Shown here: in pieces, positions 17,487 to 25,321 of the stretch | Position numbering within the stretch: position 1 is the stretch's first letter | How the letters are laid out: each line of letters begins with the position of its first letter | Assembly: GCA_902760805.1 (NCBI GenBank) | Contig: CACWHY010000003.1 | Coordinates: 122,635 to 186,634, forward strand | Length of the DNA stretch: 64,000 nucleotides | From: Ruminococcus flavefaciens | GTDB lineage: Bacteria > Bacillota > Clostridia > Oscillospirales > Ruminococcaceae | Reading direction: 5' to 3' | Made by a program: the position numbers and the translations under genes | The notes under the pieces: model-generated | Told to the model about the DNA's origin: nothing | What the model saw: only the letters and a program-made list of their open reading frames with translations | The model's database searches: none

Positions 17487-18452
17487 ATGCAGGCTAAACC
17501 AAGACGACTCTCAAAATACAAGGTCATCGCTGCGGCGGAGGCTTTATTGATATTCATCCTGATCTTCGCACTGATCTGGGTGTGCTTTATCAGCCCAAGA
17601 AGGCAGGCTGCTGTTCCCACTGGAGCCTCAGCGGAGGACCCTCAGGTCCGTGCCCGTGCAGTTATCGAGAAGGAGGAGTCCTTCTATCAGCTGGACGGGA
17701 AGAAGATCCTCCTCCACGACGGCACCTTCGGCGAGGTCTTCATGCCGGTCTTCCAGGACGTCCCCGCCAGCCAGCTGAACATGGATAACCTGATCACCCG
17801 GAACGGCTACTCCTTCTATAAGGAGAACGGCCAGATCACCTCTCTCACCGGTGTGGATATTTCTGAGCACCAGGGACAGATCGACTGGCAGCAGGTGAAG
17901 GACGCCGGAGTCAGCTTCGCAATGATCCGTGCCGGCTACCGCACCTACGGCGGCGGAGTGATCACCATGGACGAGAGTTTTACCGAAAATATAGAGGGCG
18001 CCATTGCCGCCGGTCTTGACGTGGGAGTTTACTTCTTCTCTCAGGCAATCAGCACCGAGGAGGCTATCGAGGAGGCCGATGCTGTTCTGGACGCTATCTC
18101 CGGCTACAACATCACCTATCCCGTGGTCTATGACTGGGAGCTGATCTACGACGATTCCGCAAGAACTGACGACGTTTCCGTAGACACCCTGGCGGACTGC
18201 TGCATTTCCTTCTGCGAGAGGGTCAAGTCTGCCGGCTACAAGCCCATGATCTACCAGAACAAGCTGACCACCATGTACAAGCTGGATCTTCCCCGTGTAA
18301 AGGACTACGACTTCTGGCTGGCGGAATACGGCACTGAACCTACATACTACTACGATTTCAAGATGTGGCAGTATTCCTCTACGGGAACTGTACCGGGGAT
18401 CTCCGGACAGGTGGATCTGAATCTGTCATTTGTTGACTACTCCGCACAATAA
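17487..18452 (+). CDS. GH25 family lysozyme, membrane anchored
   Basis: The 321-residue protein has a cytoplasmic basic start (MQAKPRRLSKYK) and one membrane helix (about 16-36). The GH25 muramidase domain runs from about 125 to the end: TGVDISEHQGQIDWQQVKDAG, FAMIRAGYRTYG, DVGVYFFSQA, VVYDWELIYDD and MWQYSSTGTVPGISGQVDLN. The DxE-type acidic pair sits in the DWE segment. The enzyme should cut the N-acetylmuramic acid beta-1,4 bond of peptidoglycan at the cell surface. GGAGG five bases before ATG 17487 fixes the start. A hairpin terminator follows. Confidence 0.92.
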   Translation: MQAKPRRLSKYKVIAAAEALLIFILIFALIWVCFISPRRQAAVPTGASAEDPQVRARAVIEKEESFYQLDGKKILLHDGTFGEVFMPVFQDVPASQLNMDNLITRNGYSFYKENGQITSLTGVDISEHQGQIDWQQVKDAGVSFAMIRAGYRTYGGGVITMDESFTENIEGAIAAGLDVGVYFFSQAISTEEAIEEADAVLDAISGYNITYPVVYDWELIYDDSARTDDVSVDTLADCCISFCERVKSAGYKPMIYQNKLTTMYKLDLPRVKDYDFWLAEYGTEPTYYYDFKMWQYSSTGTVPGISGQVDLNLSFVDYSAQ

Positions 18453-18461
18453 CAAAAATAA

Positions 18462-18483
18462 GGGCTGTCCCACCGGACAGCCC
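18462..18483. terminator. Bidirectional terminator between GH25 and ECF genes
   Basis: GGGCTGTCC/GGACAGCCC stem with a four-base loop. On the minus strand it is followed by TTATTTTTG; on the plus strand by CTTGTTG. The genes converge here. Confidence 0.8.
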
Positions 18484-18507
18484 CTTGTTGTATCGTAATG
18501 TATTTTT

Positions 18508-19125
18508 TTATTCCTTTGATGTCTTCTTGATGAAGCCTGCCTTGTAAAGGGCAACTCCGATAGCGCCGGTGATGATAGTGCAGACCACCATTTCGCAAAC
18601 GGCGTTGATGCCAACAAATCCTACAACGAAAGCGATAACGTTCTTTCCGCCGCGAAGTCCCTGTACATACTCGGTATTGCCGAAGAGAAGTATCAGAGCT
18701 GACATGAAGAACAGTGTGTTGAGGAATGCGGTGAAGAAGCCTGTGATGAAGCTGGCGATGCTCACGCCTGCCTTTGAGGATACGCCCTTGAAGATGAGGC
18801 CTACCAGGAAGCCGTCCAGGGCACGGGGAACAAATCTCTGAACGAAGGCCAGGAATGGGTCGATCTCAACTAAGATAGCGCCCATACCGCTGGGGATACC
18901 GATACCGTAGCACTGAAGGAAGCTGAAAAGGCCGAATACAGATCCCATGATGAGTCCACCTATGGGTCCAAGGGCGACAGCTGCAACAGCGATCGGGATA
19001 ACGTTCAGCGTGATGACCAGAGGTCCGATCGGGATCGAACCGATAGGCGTGAAGGAGAACACCATCACGATAGCGGTCAGAAGTCCAAGCAGAACCAATG
19101 CTCTTGTGTCGAACTTTGTTTTCAT
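18508..19125 (-). CDS. ECF transporter substrate-binding (S) component
   Basis: The 205-residue protein is almost entirely hydrophobic, with about six helices. It begins MKTKFDTRALVLLGLLTAIVMVFSF and continues with PIGPLVITLNVIPIAVAAVALGP, the small-residue helix pattern of ECF S subunits (PF12822-like). S components bind a vitamin and pair with a shared energizing module (EcfA/A'/T), not found in this window. The family members nearest in my reading are pantothenate- or folate-type S components, but the substrate is not determinable. A consensus promoter lies upstream and terminators lie on both sides, so it is monocistronic. Confidence 0.82.
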   Translation of the reverse strand: MKTKFDTRALVLLGLLTAIVMVFSFTPIGSIPIGPLVITLNVIPIAVAAVALGPIGGLIMGSVFGLFSFLQCYGIGIPSGMGAILVEIDPFLAFVQRFVPRALDGFLVGLIFKGVSSKAGVSIASFITGFFTAFLNTLFFMSALILLFGNTEYVQGLRGGKNVIAFVVGFVGINAVCEMVVCTIITGAIGVALYKAGFIKKTSKE

Positions 19126-19181
19126 ATTAAATTTTCCTCCTTGTTATTATTCCTCTTGCGAGGATACAATACAACACTGTC

Positions 19182-19210
19182 ATATTAGCACATTTTCCGG
19201 GGATTGTCAA
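19182..19210 (-). promoter_or_regulatory. Promoter for the ECF S component
   Basis: Minus-strand TTGACA (19205-19210), 17-base spacer, TAATAT (19182-19187). Confidence 0.8.
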
Positions 19211-19267
19211 GGCTCATGACGGAAAGTAACCGTTTTGTGACAATAAATGTCACCTCGCACAAAAAAG

Positions 19268-19285
19268 CGGCAGCCGAAGCTGCCG
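19268..19285. terminator. Terminator after the proBA-linked membrane protein gene
   Basis: CGGCAG/CTGCCG stem with a CCGAAG loop, followed by CTTTTTT on the minus strand and TTTTTATT on the plus strand. Confidence 0.8.
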
Positions 19286-19298
19286 TTTTTATTATTGT

Positions 19299-21350
19299 TT
19301 AGATAGAGCCGGTAGCGGAGAGCACCTTCATTGCACTGATCTGATAGCCCTCAGGTGTCTCGGTGAGCTTGAATTCCACGGACTTGGAGGAGGTCCTCTC
19401 CATCCATGCAGGGAGCTCGTCGATATAATCAACTACCACCGTGTAATCGCTTCCTGTCTTGGAAACGCTCTTGATGTCCGGTGAATAGGTGTATGTGGCC
19501 GGCTTTATGGGAACGTTGTAGGCCTTGTACTCGTCGTTGTAGTAGAAGCGTGAGTTTGCAGGACCGACTGTGGTGTGGGTGAGCTGAGGGATATTCTCGC
19601 CGAAGAGCTTTACCGCAGCAGCCTCTACATCGGTAGAGGGCACGCTTACCACGTCGAAGGTCTTCTGATACTTGTCAAGGGACTTGCCGTCCATGATCAT
19701 GGACCAGAGTGCCGCTGTGATCACCTGCTCGCTTGTCAGCTCTGAGGGCGACTCAAAGGACTCGATGTCCATGATGACTGCCGGATAGATCACGTTGACA
19801 AAACCGTCACGCTTAGTCTCGCCGGAGGTGAAGCTGCCCCAATAACTCATGGCCTTGGTCACAACAGTGATCAGTCCAACGCAGGCAAGGGCTGCAAAGA
19901 TCACGCCAAGCACGGCGTAGATCACCTTCTTGGCCTTTCCGGAGCTCTTTGGCTCGTCGAAGCCTTCCTCGGTCTTGACTGTGCGCTCGTCCATGATAGC
20001 AGCCGGATCCTCGTTCAGGATGTTTTCCAGAGCTCTGGTGACCTTGCCCTTCTTGGCAGGCTTTTCCGGCTCAGCAGGCTTCTCCTCGGGTGCAGCCTCC
20101 TGCACGGGCTCCTCCTTGGGAGCTTCCACAGGAGCAGGCTCTTCCTTGGGAGCCTCTATGTCAGCAATGGCGCTGGCTGCATCAGAGCGCATATTCTCGA
20201 TCATGCTGCCTACAGGGTCGCTGTCCTCGGCAGGCTCAGCCGGCTCCTGGGGGGCTTCCTCCGGCGCAGGCTCCTCCGGCTGGGGCTCAGACGGGAGCTC
20301 CTCAGCGGAGTTATGCTCGATCTCCTCATGTACAGCAGCGATCGCAGCCGCCATGAGCTCGTCTACTGAAAGCTGGGACTGCTGCTCAGCGTAGGCCTCC
20401 TCGCCGAAGACATCGTCGATAGAGCTCTCGTTGACGATCAGCTCCTCAGTGAACACCACCTCATCAGAGCCCTCCTCGGCAGGAGCCTCAGCAGGTGCTT
20501 CCTCGGCAGCGGTCTCCTCGGGGAGTTCCTCAGCCTCTTCCTTCTTCTCGTCGCTGGAGATCATACCCTTGATCTTGGAGAAAAATCCCTTCTTGGGCTT
20601 TTCCTCAGCAGGCTCCTCCGCAGGGATCTCTTCCTGGACGGGCTCCTCAAAGGTCTCCTCCGGAAGTTCCTCAGGAACAGCCTCAGCCGCTGCGATGGCT
20701 TCCTCAGCGATCGTCTCCACGGGAGTTTTCTCCTCGCTGGCCTTTACCGCAGCCCGGGCAGCCTCCTCGGCACGCTCACGCTCAAGGCGGTCCTTTTCCA
20801 GCTCCTGCTGGCGGATAGCCTCATAATCCGGGAGCTCCCCCTTGATCACGATGCGCTTCTTCTTAGCAGGCTTAGGAGCAGGCTCCGGCTCAGGGATAGG
20901 CTCAGGCTGAACGATAGGCTCATGGACAGGCTCCGGCTGGGGAGTCGGCTCCGGTATGGGCTCCGGCTGGGGAGCAGGCTCCGGTACAGGCTCGGGCTCA
21001 GGGAGCGGCTCCGGTACAGGCTCCGGCTGGGGAGCTGGCTCCGGTACAGGCTCGGGCTCAGGGAGCGGCTCAGGTACGGGCTCGGGCTCAGGGAGCGGCT
21101 CCGGTACAGGCTCGGGCTGAGGAGCTACTGGCTGACCAAGGATCTCCTCCTCGATCTGTTCAGCTATATCCGACGCACCGCCGGACTTGCTGCCGGAGAG
21201 AACTCCCAGCAGGTCGTCAACGGACATATCGTCGAACTTCGTCTTTCTCTGGTGGGCAGGCGGCGCAGGCTTTGCAGCAGGTTTTCCCGGCTTTTCGCCG
21301 CCTTTTTTAAGGCTGTTGAGCATATCGTCAAGATCTTTTCTGATAGCCAT
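19299..21350 (-). CDS. Large Pro/Glu-rich single-pass membrane protein, unknown function
   Basis: The 683-residue protein has a short N-terminal region ([34 protein letters not shown]), a [12 protein letters not shown]-type repeat region at about 75-170, a long acidic low-complexity segment to about 440, one membrane helix at about 475-500 ([22 protein letters not shown]), and a C-terminal extracytoplasmic domain of about 180 residues with [11 protein letters not shown] and YDNEYKAY-like segments. No known domain is recognised. It starts 17 bases after proA stops, with AGGAGG before the ATG, so it is the last gene of the proBA operon. The link with proline synthesis may be only positional. 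Confidence 0.7.
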   Translation of the reverse strand: MAIRKDLDDMLNSLKKGGEKPGKPAAKPAPPAHQRKTKFDDMSVDDLLGVLSGSKSGGASDIAEQIEEEILGQPVAPQPEPVPEPLPEPEPVPEPLPEPEPVPEPAPQPEPVPEPLPEPEPVPEPAPQPEPIPEPTPQPEPVHEPIVQPEPIPEPEPAPKPAKKKRIVIKGELPDYEAIRQQELEKDRLERERAEEAARAAVKASEEKTPVETIAEEAIAAAEAVPEELPEETFEEPVQEEIPAEEPAEEKPKKGFFSKIKGMISSDEKKEEAEELPEETAAEEAPAEAPAEEGSDEVVFTEELIVNESSIDDVFGEEAYAEQQSQLSVDELMAAAIAAVHEEIEHNSAEELPSEPQPEEPAPEEAPQEPAEPAEDSDPVGSMIENMRSDAASAIADIEAPKEEPAPVEAPKEEPVQEAAPEEKPAEPEKPAKKGKVTRALENILNEDPAAIMDERTVKTEEGFDEPKSSGKAKKVIYAVLGVIFAALACVGLITVVTKAMSYWGSFTSGETKRDGFVNVIYPAVIMDIESFESPSELTSEQVITAALWSMIMDGKSLDKYQKTFDVVSVPSTDVEAAAVKLFGENIPQLTHTTVGPANSRFYYNDEYKAYNVPIKPATYTYSPDIKSVSKTGSDYTVVVDYIDELPAWMERTSSKSVEFKLTETPEGYQISAMKVLSATGSI
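20884..21124. repeat. Repetitive region coding for PEPxPEP repeats
   Basis: Short imperfect DNA repeats (GGCTCCGGTACAGGCTC-like, alternating with CAGGGAGCGGCTC) encode the Pro-Glu-Pro repeats of the 683-residue protein. Such arrays change length easily by slippage. Confidence 0.75.
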
Positions 21351-21366
21351 TATGACCTCCTATAAT

Positions 21367-22614
21367 TTATCTGATCTGACCGTTTCCGTTGATCAGGTAC
21401 TTAACTGTTGTCAGCTCGGTAAGTCCCATGGGACCTCTTGCGTGGAGCTTCTGGGTGGAGATGCCGATCTCCGCACCGTAGCCGAATTCTCCGCCGTCAG
21501 TAAATCGGGTAGAGGCGTTGACATAGACAGCTGCTGCGTCAACCTCACGCTGGAATTTATCGGCATTTGCGTAATCGCTGGTAACGATGCACTCAGAGTG
21601 CTTCGTGCTGTAGCGTCTGATGTGAGCTATAGCCTCGTCGATGTCCTCGACCACCTTCACTGCGATAACGTAATCGTTGAACTCGGTAGCGTACTCGGTC
21701 TCAGTTGCCGGAAGGACGCTCTCTCCCAGGATAGCTCTGGTCTTTTCGCAGCCGTAGATCGTAACGCTGTGCTCCTTGAAGCGCTCAGCGATAGCCGGCA
21801 GGAAGCTCTCGGCGATGTCCTTGTGGACAAGCAGGCTCTCGATAGCATTGCAAACGGAGGGGCGCTGAGTTTTGGCGTTGTCGGTGATCTCCACAGCCAT
21901 ATCCAGCTCTGCGGAGGCGTCAACGTAAACGTGGCAGTTTCCGGCGCCTGTCTCGATAACGGGGACAGTTGCGTTCTTCACCACCGCCTGGATCAGATTA
22001 GCGGATCCTCTGGGAATGATAACGTCGATGTAGCCATTGAGCTTCATCAGCTCAGTTGTAGTCTCACGGTCGGTGCTCTCAACTACCTGAACAGCGTCCT
22101 CAGGCAGACCTGCCTGGCTGATAGCCTTTCGCATGATAGCTCCCAGGCAGAGGTTTGAGTTGATAGCCTCCTTGCCGCCCTTGAGGATGACCACGTTTCC
22201 GGCCTTGAGGCACAGAGCAGCAGCGTCCACGGTAACATTGGGGCGGGACTCATAGATTATGCCGATGATACCCAGGGGAACACGGCTCTTGATGATCCTC
22301 AGGCCGTTAGGTCTGGTGAAGCCGTCTGTGATCTGGCCAACAGGGTCTGTGAAGGCGATGAGCTGGTCAACGCCCTGTGCCATGCCCTCGATGCGGCCCT
22401 CGTCCAGCTTCAGGCGGTCCTGCTTGGACTCGCTCATGCCGTTTTCCTTAGCAGCCTTCAGGTCCTTCTCATTTTCAGCGATGATCAGCTGTACATTCTC
22501 CCTCAAAGCCTTTGAGATAGCTGCAAGGGCGTTGTTTTTCAGCTGAGTAGAAGCAGAGGAAACAGCCAGCTCGGCTGCCTTTGCTCTTTTTCCAAGATCT
22601 TCAGTATAGCTCAT
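21367..22614 (-). CDS. proA: Glutamate-5-semialdehyde dehydrogenase ProA
   Basis: The 415-residue enzyme reduces glutamyl-5-phosphate with NADPH to glutamate semialdehyde in proline synthesis. Seen are RVPLGIIGIIYESRPNVTVDAA, GNVVILKGGKEAINSN, IPRGSANLIQAV, VIETGAGNCHVYVD (the catalytic Cys is N-C-H), and TRFTDGGEFGYGAEIGIST. The start at ATG 22614 has GAGGTG at correct spacing. It follows proB closely (9 bases), making the standard proBA unit. No proC is in the window. Confidence 0.96.
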   Translation of the reverse strand: MSYTEDLGKRAKAAELAVSSASTQLKNNALAAISKALRENVQLIIAENEKDLKAAKENGMSESKQDRLKLDEGRIEGMAQGVDQLIAFTDPVGQITDGFTRPNGLRIIKSRVPLGIIGIIYESRPNVTVDAAALCLKAGNVVILKGGKEAINSNLCLGAIMRKAISQAGLPEDAVQVVESTDRETTTELMKLNGYIDVIIPRGSANLIQAVVKNATVPVIETGAGNCHVYVDASAELDMAVEITDNAKTQRPSVCNAIESLLVHKDIAESFLPAIAERFKEHSVTIYGCEKTRAILGESVLPATETEYATEFNDYVIAVKVVEDIDEAIAHIRRYSTKHSECIVTSDYANADKFQREVDAAAVYVNASTRFTDGGEFGYGAEIGISTQKLHARGPMGLTELTTVKYLINGNGQIR

Positions 22615-22623
22615 AGTCACACC

Positions 22624-23424
22624 TCATTTTTTCTTATTAGCCTTAAATATAGTACCGATCTCCTTGTCCTCAAACAGGTCATACAGGAGCTCAGGGTCAC
22701 GTCCGTTCATTATCACCATGTCGATACCGGCAGCAGTTGCGATCTTTGCTGCGTTTATCTTAGTTGACATACCGCCTGTTCCGAGGCTGGATCCGGCACC
22801 GCCTGCAACGCCCTCGATCTCGGGAGTGATCTCCTCCACAACAGTTATGGGCTTTGCATCGGGATCAGTTCTTGGGTCGCCAGTGTAGAGGCCGTCGATG
22901 TCGGAGAGGATCAGCAGCAGGTCGGCTCCCGCAAGCTCCGCAACAAGAGCAGAAAGAGAGTCGTTCTCACCGATCTCAAGCTCCAGCTCATCAATGGCGA
23001 TAGCGTCGTTCTCGTTGACGATCGGTATAACGCCAAGATCCACAAGGCTCTCGATGGTGTTCTGGAAATTGCTGCAATGGTTGGGGTTGTTGATGATCAT
23101 TTTGGTCAGCAGTATCTGTGCGACCGTGATGCTGTACCGCTCGAACATATTGTCGTAGATGTGCATGAGCTCGCACTGTCCGATAGCGGCAACAGCCTGC
23201 TTCATGCGGATATCCTTTGGCTTCTCACGAAGTCCCAGCTTGCCGGAGCCCAGTCCCTGAGCGCCGGAGGAAACGATGATGATCTCCTTGCCGGAGTTGT
23301 GCAGGTCGGAGATGACTCTCACAAGATTGGTCATTCTCCTGATGTTCAGCTTGCCTGTCTTGTGGGCCAGAGTAGATGTGCCCAGCTTGATGACGATGCG
23401 CTGTTTTTCGGAAATATTCCTCAT
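22624..23424 (-). CDS. proB: Glutamate 5-kinase ProB
   Basis: The 266-residue kinase phosphorylates glutamate for proline synthesis. It begins with RIVIKLGTSTL, followed by IIIVSSGAQGLGSGKLG, IVNENDAIAID, LSDIDGLYTGDPRTDPDAK and GTGGMSTKINAAKIA. It is short because the C-terminal PUA domain of E. coli-type ProB is absent; many clostridial ProB proteins are like this. AAGGAAGAG precedes the ATG. It lies between the hydroxyacid dehydrogenase and proA. Confidence 0.95.
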   Translation of the reverse strand: MRNISEKQRIVIKLGTSTLAHKTGKLNIRRMTNLVRVISDLHNSGKEIIIVSSGAQGLGSGKLGLREKPKDIRMKQAVAAIGQCELMHIYDNMFERYSITVAQILLTKMIINNPNHCSNFQNTIESLVDLGVIPIVNENDAIAIDELELEIGENDSLSALVAELAGADLLLILSDIDGLYTGDPRTDPDAKPITVVEEITPEIEGVAGGAGSSLGTGGMSTKINAAKIATAAGIDMVIMNGRDPELLYDLFEDKEIGTIFKANKKK

Positions 23425-23436
23425 ATATCTCTTCCT

Positions 23437-24387
23437 TTAGTTGACTTTATTTATAGGTGAGCCCTTCTGCCAGGCTCTCAGATTTTCGCATACTATGCTC
23501 AAAAGCCGCTCCCTCGTTTCAAGAGGAGCCCAGGCCACATGGGGAGTTATAGTGCAGTTTTTAGCGTTTTTCAGGGGGCAGTCCGGACTCATGGGCTCCT
23601 TTGAGAGCACGTCAAGATAAGCCCCGGCGATCTGTCCGCAGTCAAGCGCCTGCGCCAGCTCCTCCTCGCAGACAACTCCTCCACGAGAGGTGTTGATCAG
23701 GATAGCGGAGGCCTTCATTTTTCCCAGAAGGCCGGCATTCACCATGCCTGCGGTCTTCTCTGTCAGCGGACAGTGGAAGGTGAGCACGTCGGCACGGGCT
23801 GCGGCTTCTTCAAGGCTGCACAGCTCGTATGGGCAGTTATCCGGCTGAGTCCTTGTGTTGACCAGCACCTTCATGCCGAAGGCAGCGCCGATAGCTGCCA
23901 CAGTTCTTCCGATAGAGCCGAAGCCCACCACGGAAAGAGTCTTCCCTGCCAGCTCACAGGTGGGTATGGGGAAGTACGAAAACGTGGGCGAGGCCTCCCA
24001 TTGGCCGGCCTTTACGTCGCTGTCATAGTCCCGGACACGGCTTGCCCAGTCCAGGATATAGGCGAATACCTGCTGTGCAACTGCGGCGGTGGAATACTCC
24101 CCTGCGTTGCACACGGTGATCCCGGCCTTTGTGGCTGCCGGGATGTCGATATTATTGTAGCCCGTTGCGAACAGGCCGATATACCTTAAATTCGGACACT
24201 TTTCAATGACCTCGGCTGTTATCGGCACCTTGTTGCAGAGAACAGCCTCTGCGCTGCCGATACGCTCAGCAGCCAGCTCCGGAGCCGTCAGCCCATAAAC
24301 GGCTGTTTCTCCCAGCTCCTCCAAGGGCGCCGGAGAGATGTCTCCGCCGCAGGTCATGGTGTCCCAGTCAAGAACCGCTATCTTCAC
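23437..24387 (-). CDS. D-2-hydroxyacid dehydrogenase
   Basis: The 316-residue NAD-dependent dehydrogenase has the family pattern: CPNLRYIGLFATGYNNIDI, the Rossmann motif VVGFGSIGRT at about 155, a catalytic Arg in INTSRGGVV, Glu in DVLSKEPM and His in TPHVAW. Closest family types are glycerate (hydroxypyruvate) or phosphoglycerate-like dehydrogenases; the substrate is not clear. It overlaps the preceding membrane gene by four bases (ATGA) and ends 12 bases before proB, so it is cotranscribed with proline genes. Confidence 0.88.
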   Translation of the reverse strand: MKIAVLDWDTMTCGGDISPAPLEELGETAVYGLTAPELAAERIGSAEAVLCNKVPITAEVIEKCPNLRYIGLFATGYNNIDIPAATKAGITVCNAGEYSTAAVAQQVFAYILDWASRVRDYDSDVKAGQWEASPTFSYFPIPTCELAGKTLSVVGFGSIGRTVAAIGAAFGMKVLVNTRTQPDNCPYELCSLEEAAARADVLTFHCPLTEKTAGMVNAGLLGKMKASAILINTSRGGVVCEEELAQALDCGQIAGAYLDVLSKEPMSPDCPLKNAKNCTITPHVAWAPLETRERLLSIVCENLRAWQKGSPINKVN

Positions 24388-24776
24388 TGCTGGTCGTCCT
24401 CGCTGTCGGAAGGCTCCTCTTCTGCGGCCTCTTCTACAGCCTCCTCTGCCTCTTCAGCGGCTTCTTCTCCAGCCTCCTCATCGGCCTCAGGCTTGCGGAA
24501 AATGATCGATGTGATCAGCGCTGCCAGAAGAAGGATACCCTCTGAAAGTCCAACGAAGTAGTAGAGCGAACGGCTGTCCGAGAGCCAGAGCAGCAGTGAG
24601 AATGGTATTGCGATGGCCATGATAAGCTGATATGGGCGCTTATCGGTCTTGAATCTGTAAGCAAAAAAGATCAGGGCGATAATTGCGAAAACGATGTGCA
24701 TACCGAATGGGAATGGGAACAGTCCGGGCTGCTCCACCTCCTGTGCCATAAATAATATGCTGTTGGGTGTAAACAT
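24384..24776 (-). CDS. Small membrane protein with acidic tail
   Basis: The 130-residue protein has three hydrophobic helices (about 23-40, 50-67, 73-91) and an alanine/glutamate-rich tail from about 97. GGAGAG precedes the ATG. It is the first gene of the probable proBA operon and overlaps the dehydrogenase gene by four bases. Family unknown. Confidence 0.65.
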   Translation of the reverse strand: MFTPNSILFMAQEVEQPGLFPFPFGMHIVFAIIALIFFAYRFKTDKRPYQLIMAIAIPFSLLLWLSDSRSLYYFVGLSEGILLLAALITSIIFRKPEADEEAGEEAAEEAEEAVEEAAEEEPSDSEDDQQ

Positions 24777-24850
24777 ATATCTCTCCTATCCGCAGCTGCG
24801 GAGAATGTCCTTTACGGCGGACAGACAGGCCGGTTTTTTAATGATAAAAA

Positions 24851-24870
24851 GGGCAGGGCTATCCCGCCCG
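24851..24870 (-). terminator. Possible early terminator in the proBA leader
   Basis: On the minus strand GGGCGGG ATAG CCC T GCCC forms a GC-rich hairpin followed by TTTTT, only about 15-35 bases after the expected transcription start. It could attenuate the operon; no antiterminator is obvious. Confidence 0.45.
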
Positions 24871-24888
24871 AAAAAGTCTGCTCCTTAC

Positions 24889-24917
24889 ATTATAACATAT
24901 AAAATAAAAAAATGCAA
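24889..24917 (-). promoter_or_regulatory. Promoter of the proBA-containing operon
   Basis: Minus-strand TTGCAT (24912-24917), 17-base A/T-rich spacer, TATAAT (24889-24894). Confidence 0.75.
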
Positions 24918-25321
24918 CGATCACGGCAAAATATTTCCCCATTAGATCCTCTCGGCATATTGTACAAAACAGCCAACAAAATACGGCAGTCATGGTGCGA
25001 TCTTCCAGTGCCAAAAAGTCACAAGCGGCCTCTGCCAGCTATGTTTTTTCTCTCCAAACTCAGGCAGCCGATCTTGTGCAGATCGTGGGTTGAACAAAAC
25101 ATAGTTTTATGGTATAATTATAATAGTAAGTTGTCAGCTGCGTTCCTGACAGCTCCTCGGATCATCGGCAGATCTAACGATCCAGCACGGCAATTATTGT
25201 GCATTCATACAAAGAATTGCCGCAGGGCGAGATTTTTCCGCCCTATCCTCCGACTAAAGATAAAGAAGAACGCTGTCACGCACTTAGCAATGACCCCTAC
25301 CCCTAGAAAGAGGTGCATTTT
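24918..25321 (+). promoter_or_regulatory. Intergenic region with CotH-gene promoter and leader
   Basis: This gene-free stretch holds a promoter at 25090-25118 (TTGAAC, 17 bases, TATAAT). Just upstream is an inverted repeat CGATCT-5-AGATCG (25069-25085) that could be an operator. The roughly 200-base leader includes TGTCAG/CTGACA (25132-25137/25146-25151). I see no RNA family that I can name and no supported coding sequence. Confidence 0.5.
25090..25118 (+). promoter_or_regulatory. Promoter for the CotH-dockerin gene
   Basis: TTGAAC at 25090-25095, 17-base spacer, TATAAT at 25113-25118. Confidence 0.75.

Noticed and set aside
20884-21124. CRISPR-like repetitive DNA
   Set aside because: It codes for PEP repeats within a large protein; no spacers.
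20922-21365. Arg/Leu-rich open frame opposite the PEP-repeat protein
   Set aside because: It is a shadow of the repeats with no ribosome site.
24918-25080. Possible tRNA or small RNA in the gap upstream of the CotH gene
   Set aside because: No cloverleaf or known RNA motif was found; only A/T-rich sequence and promoters.
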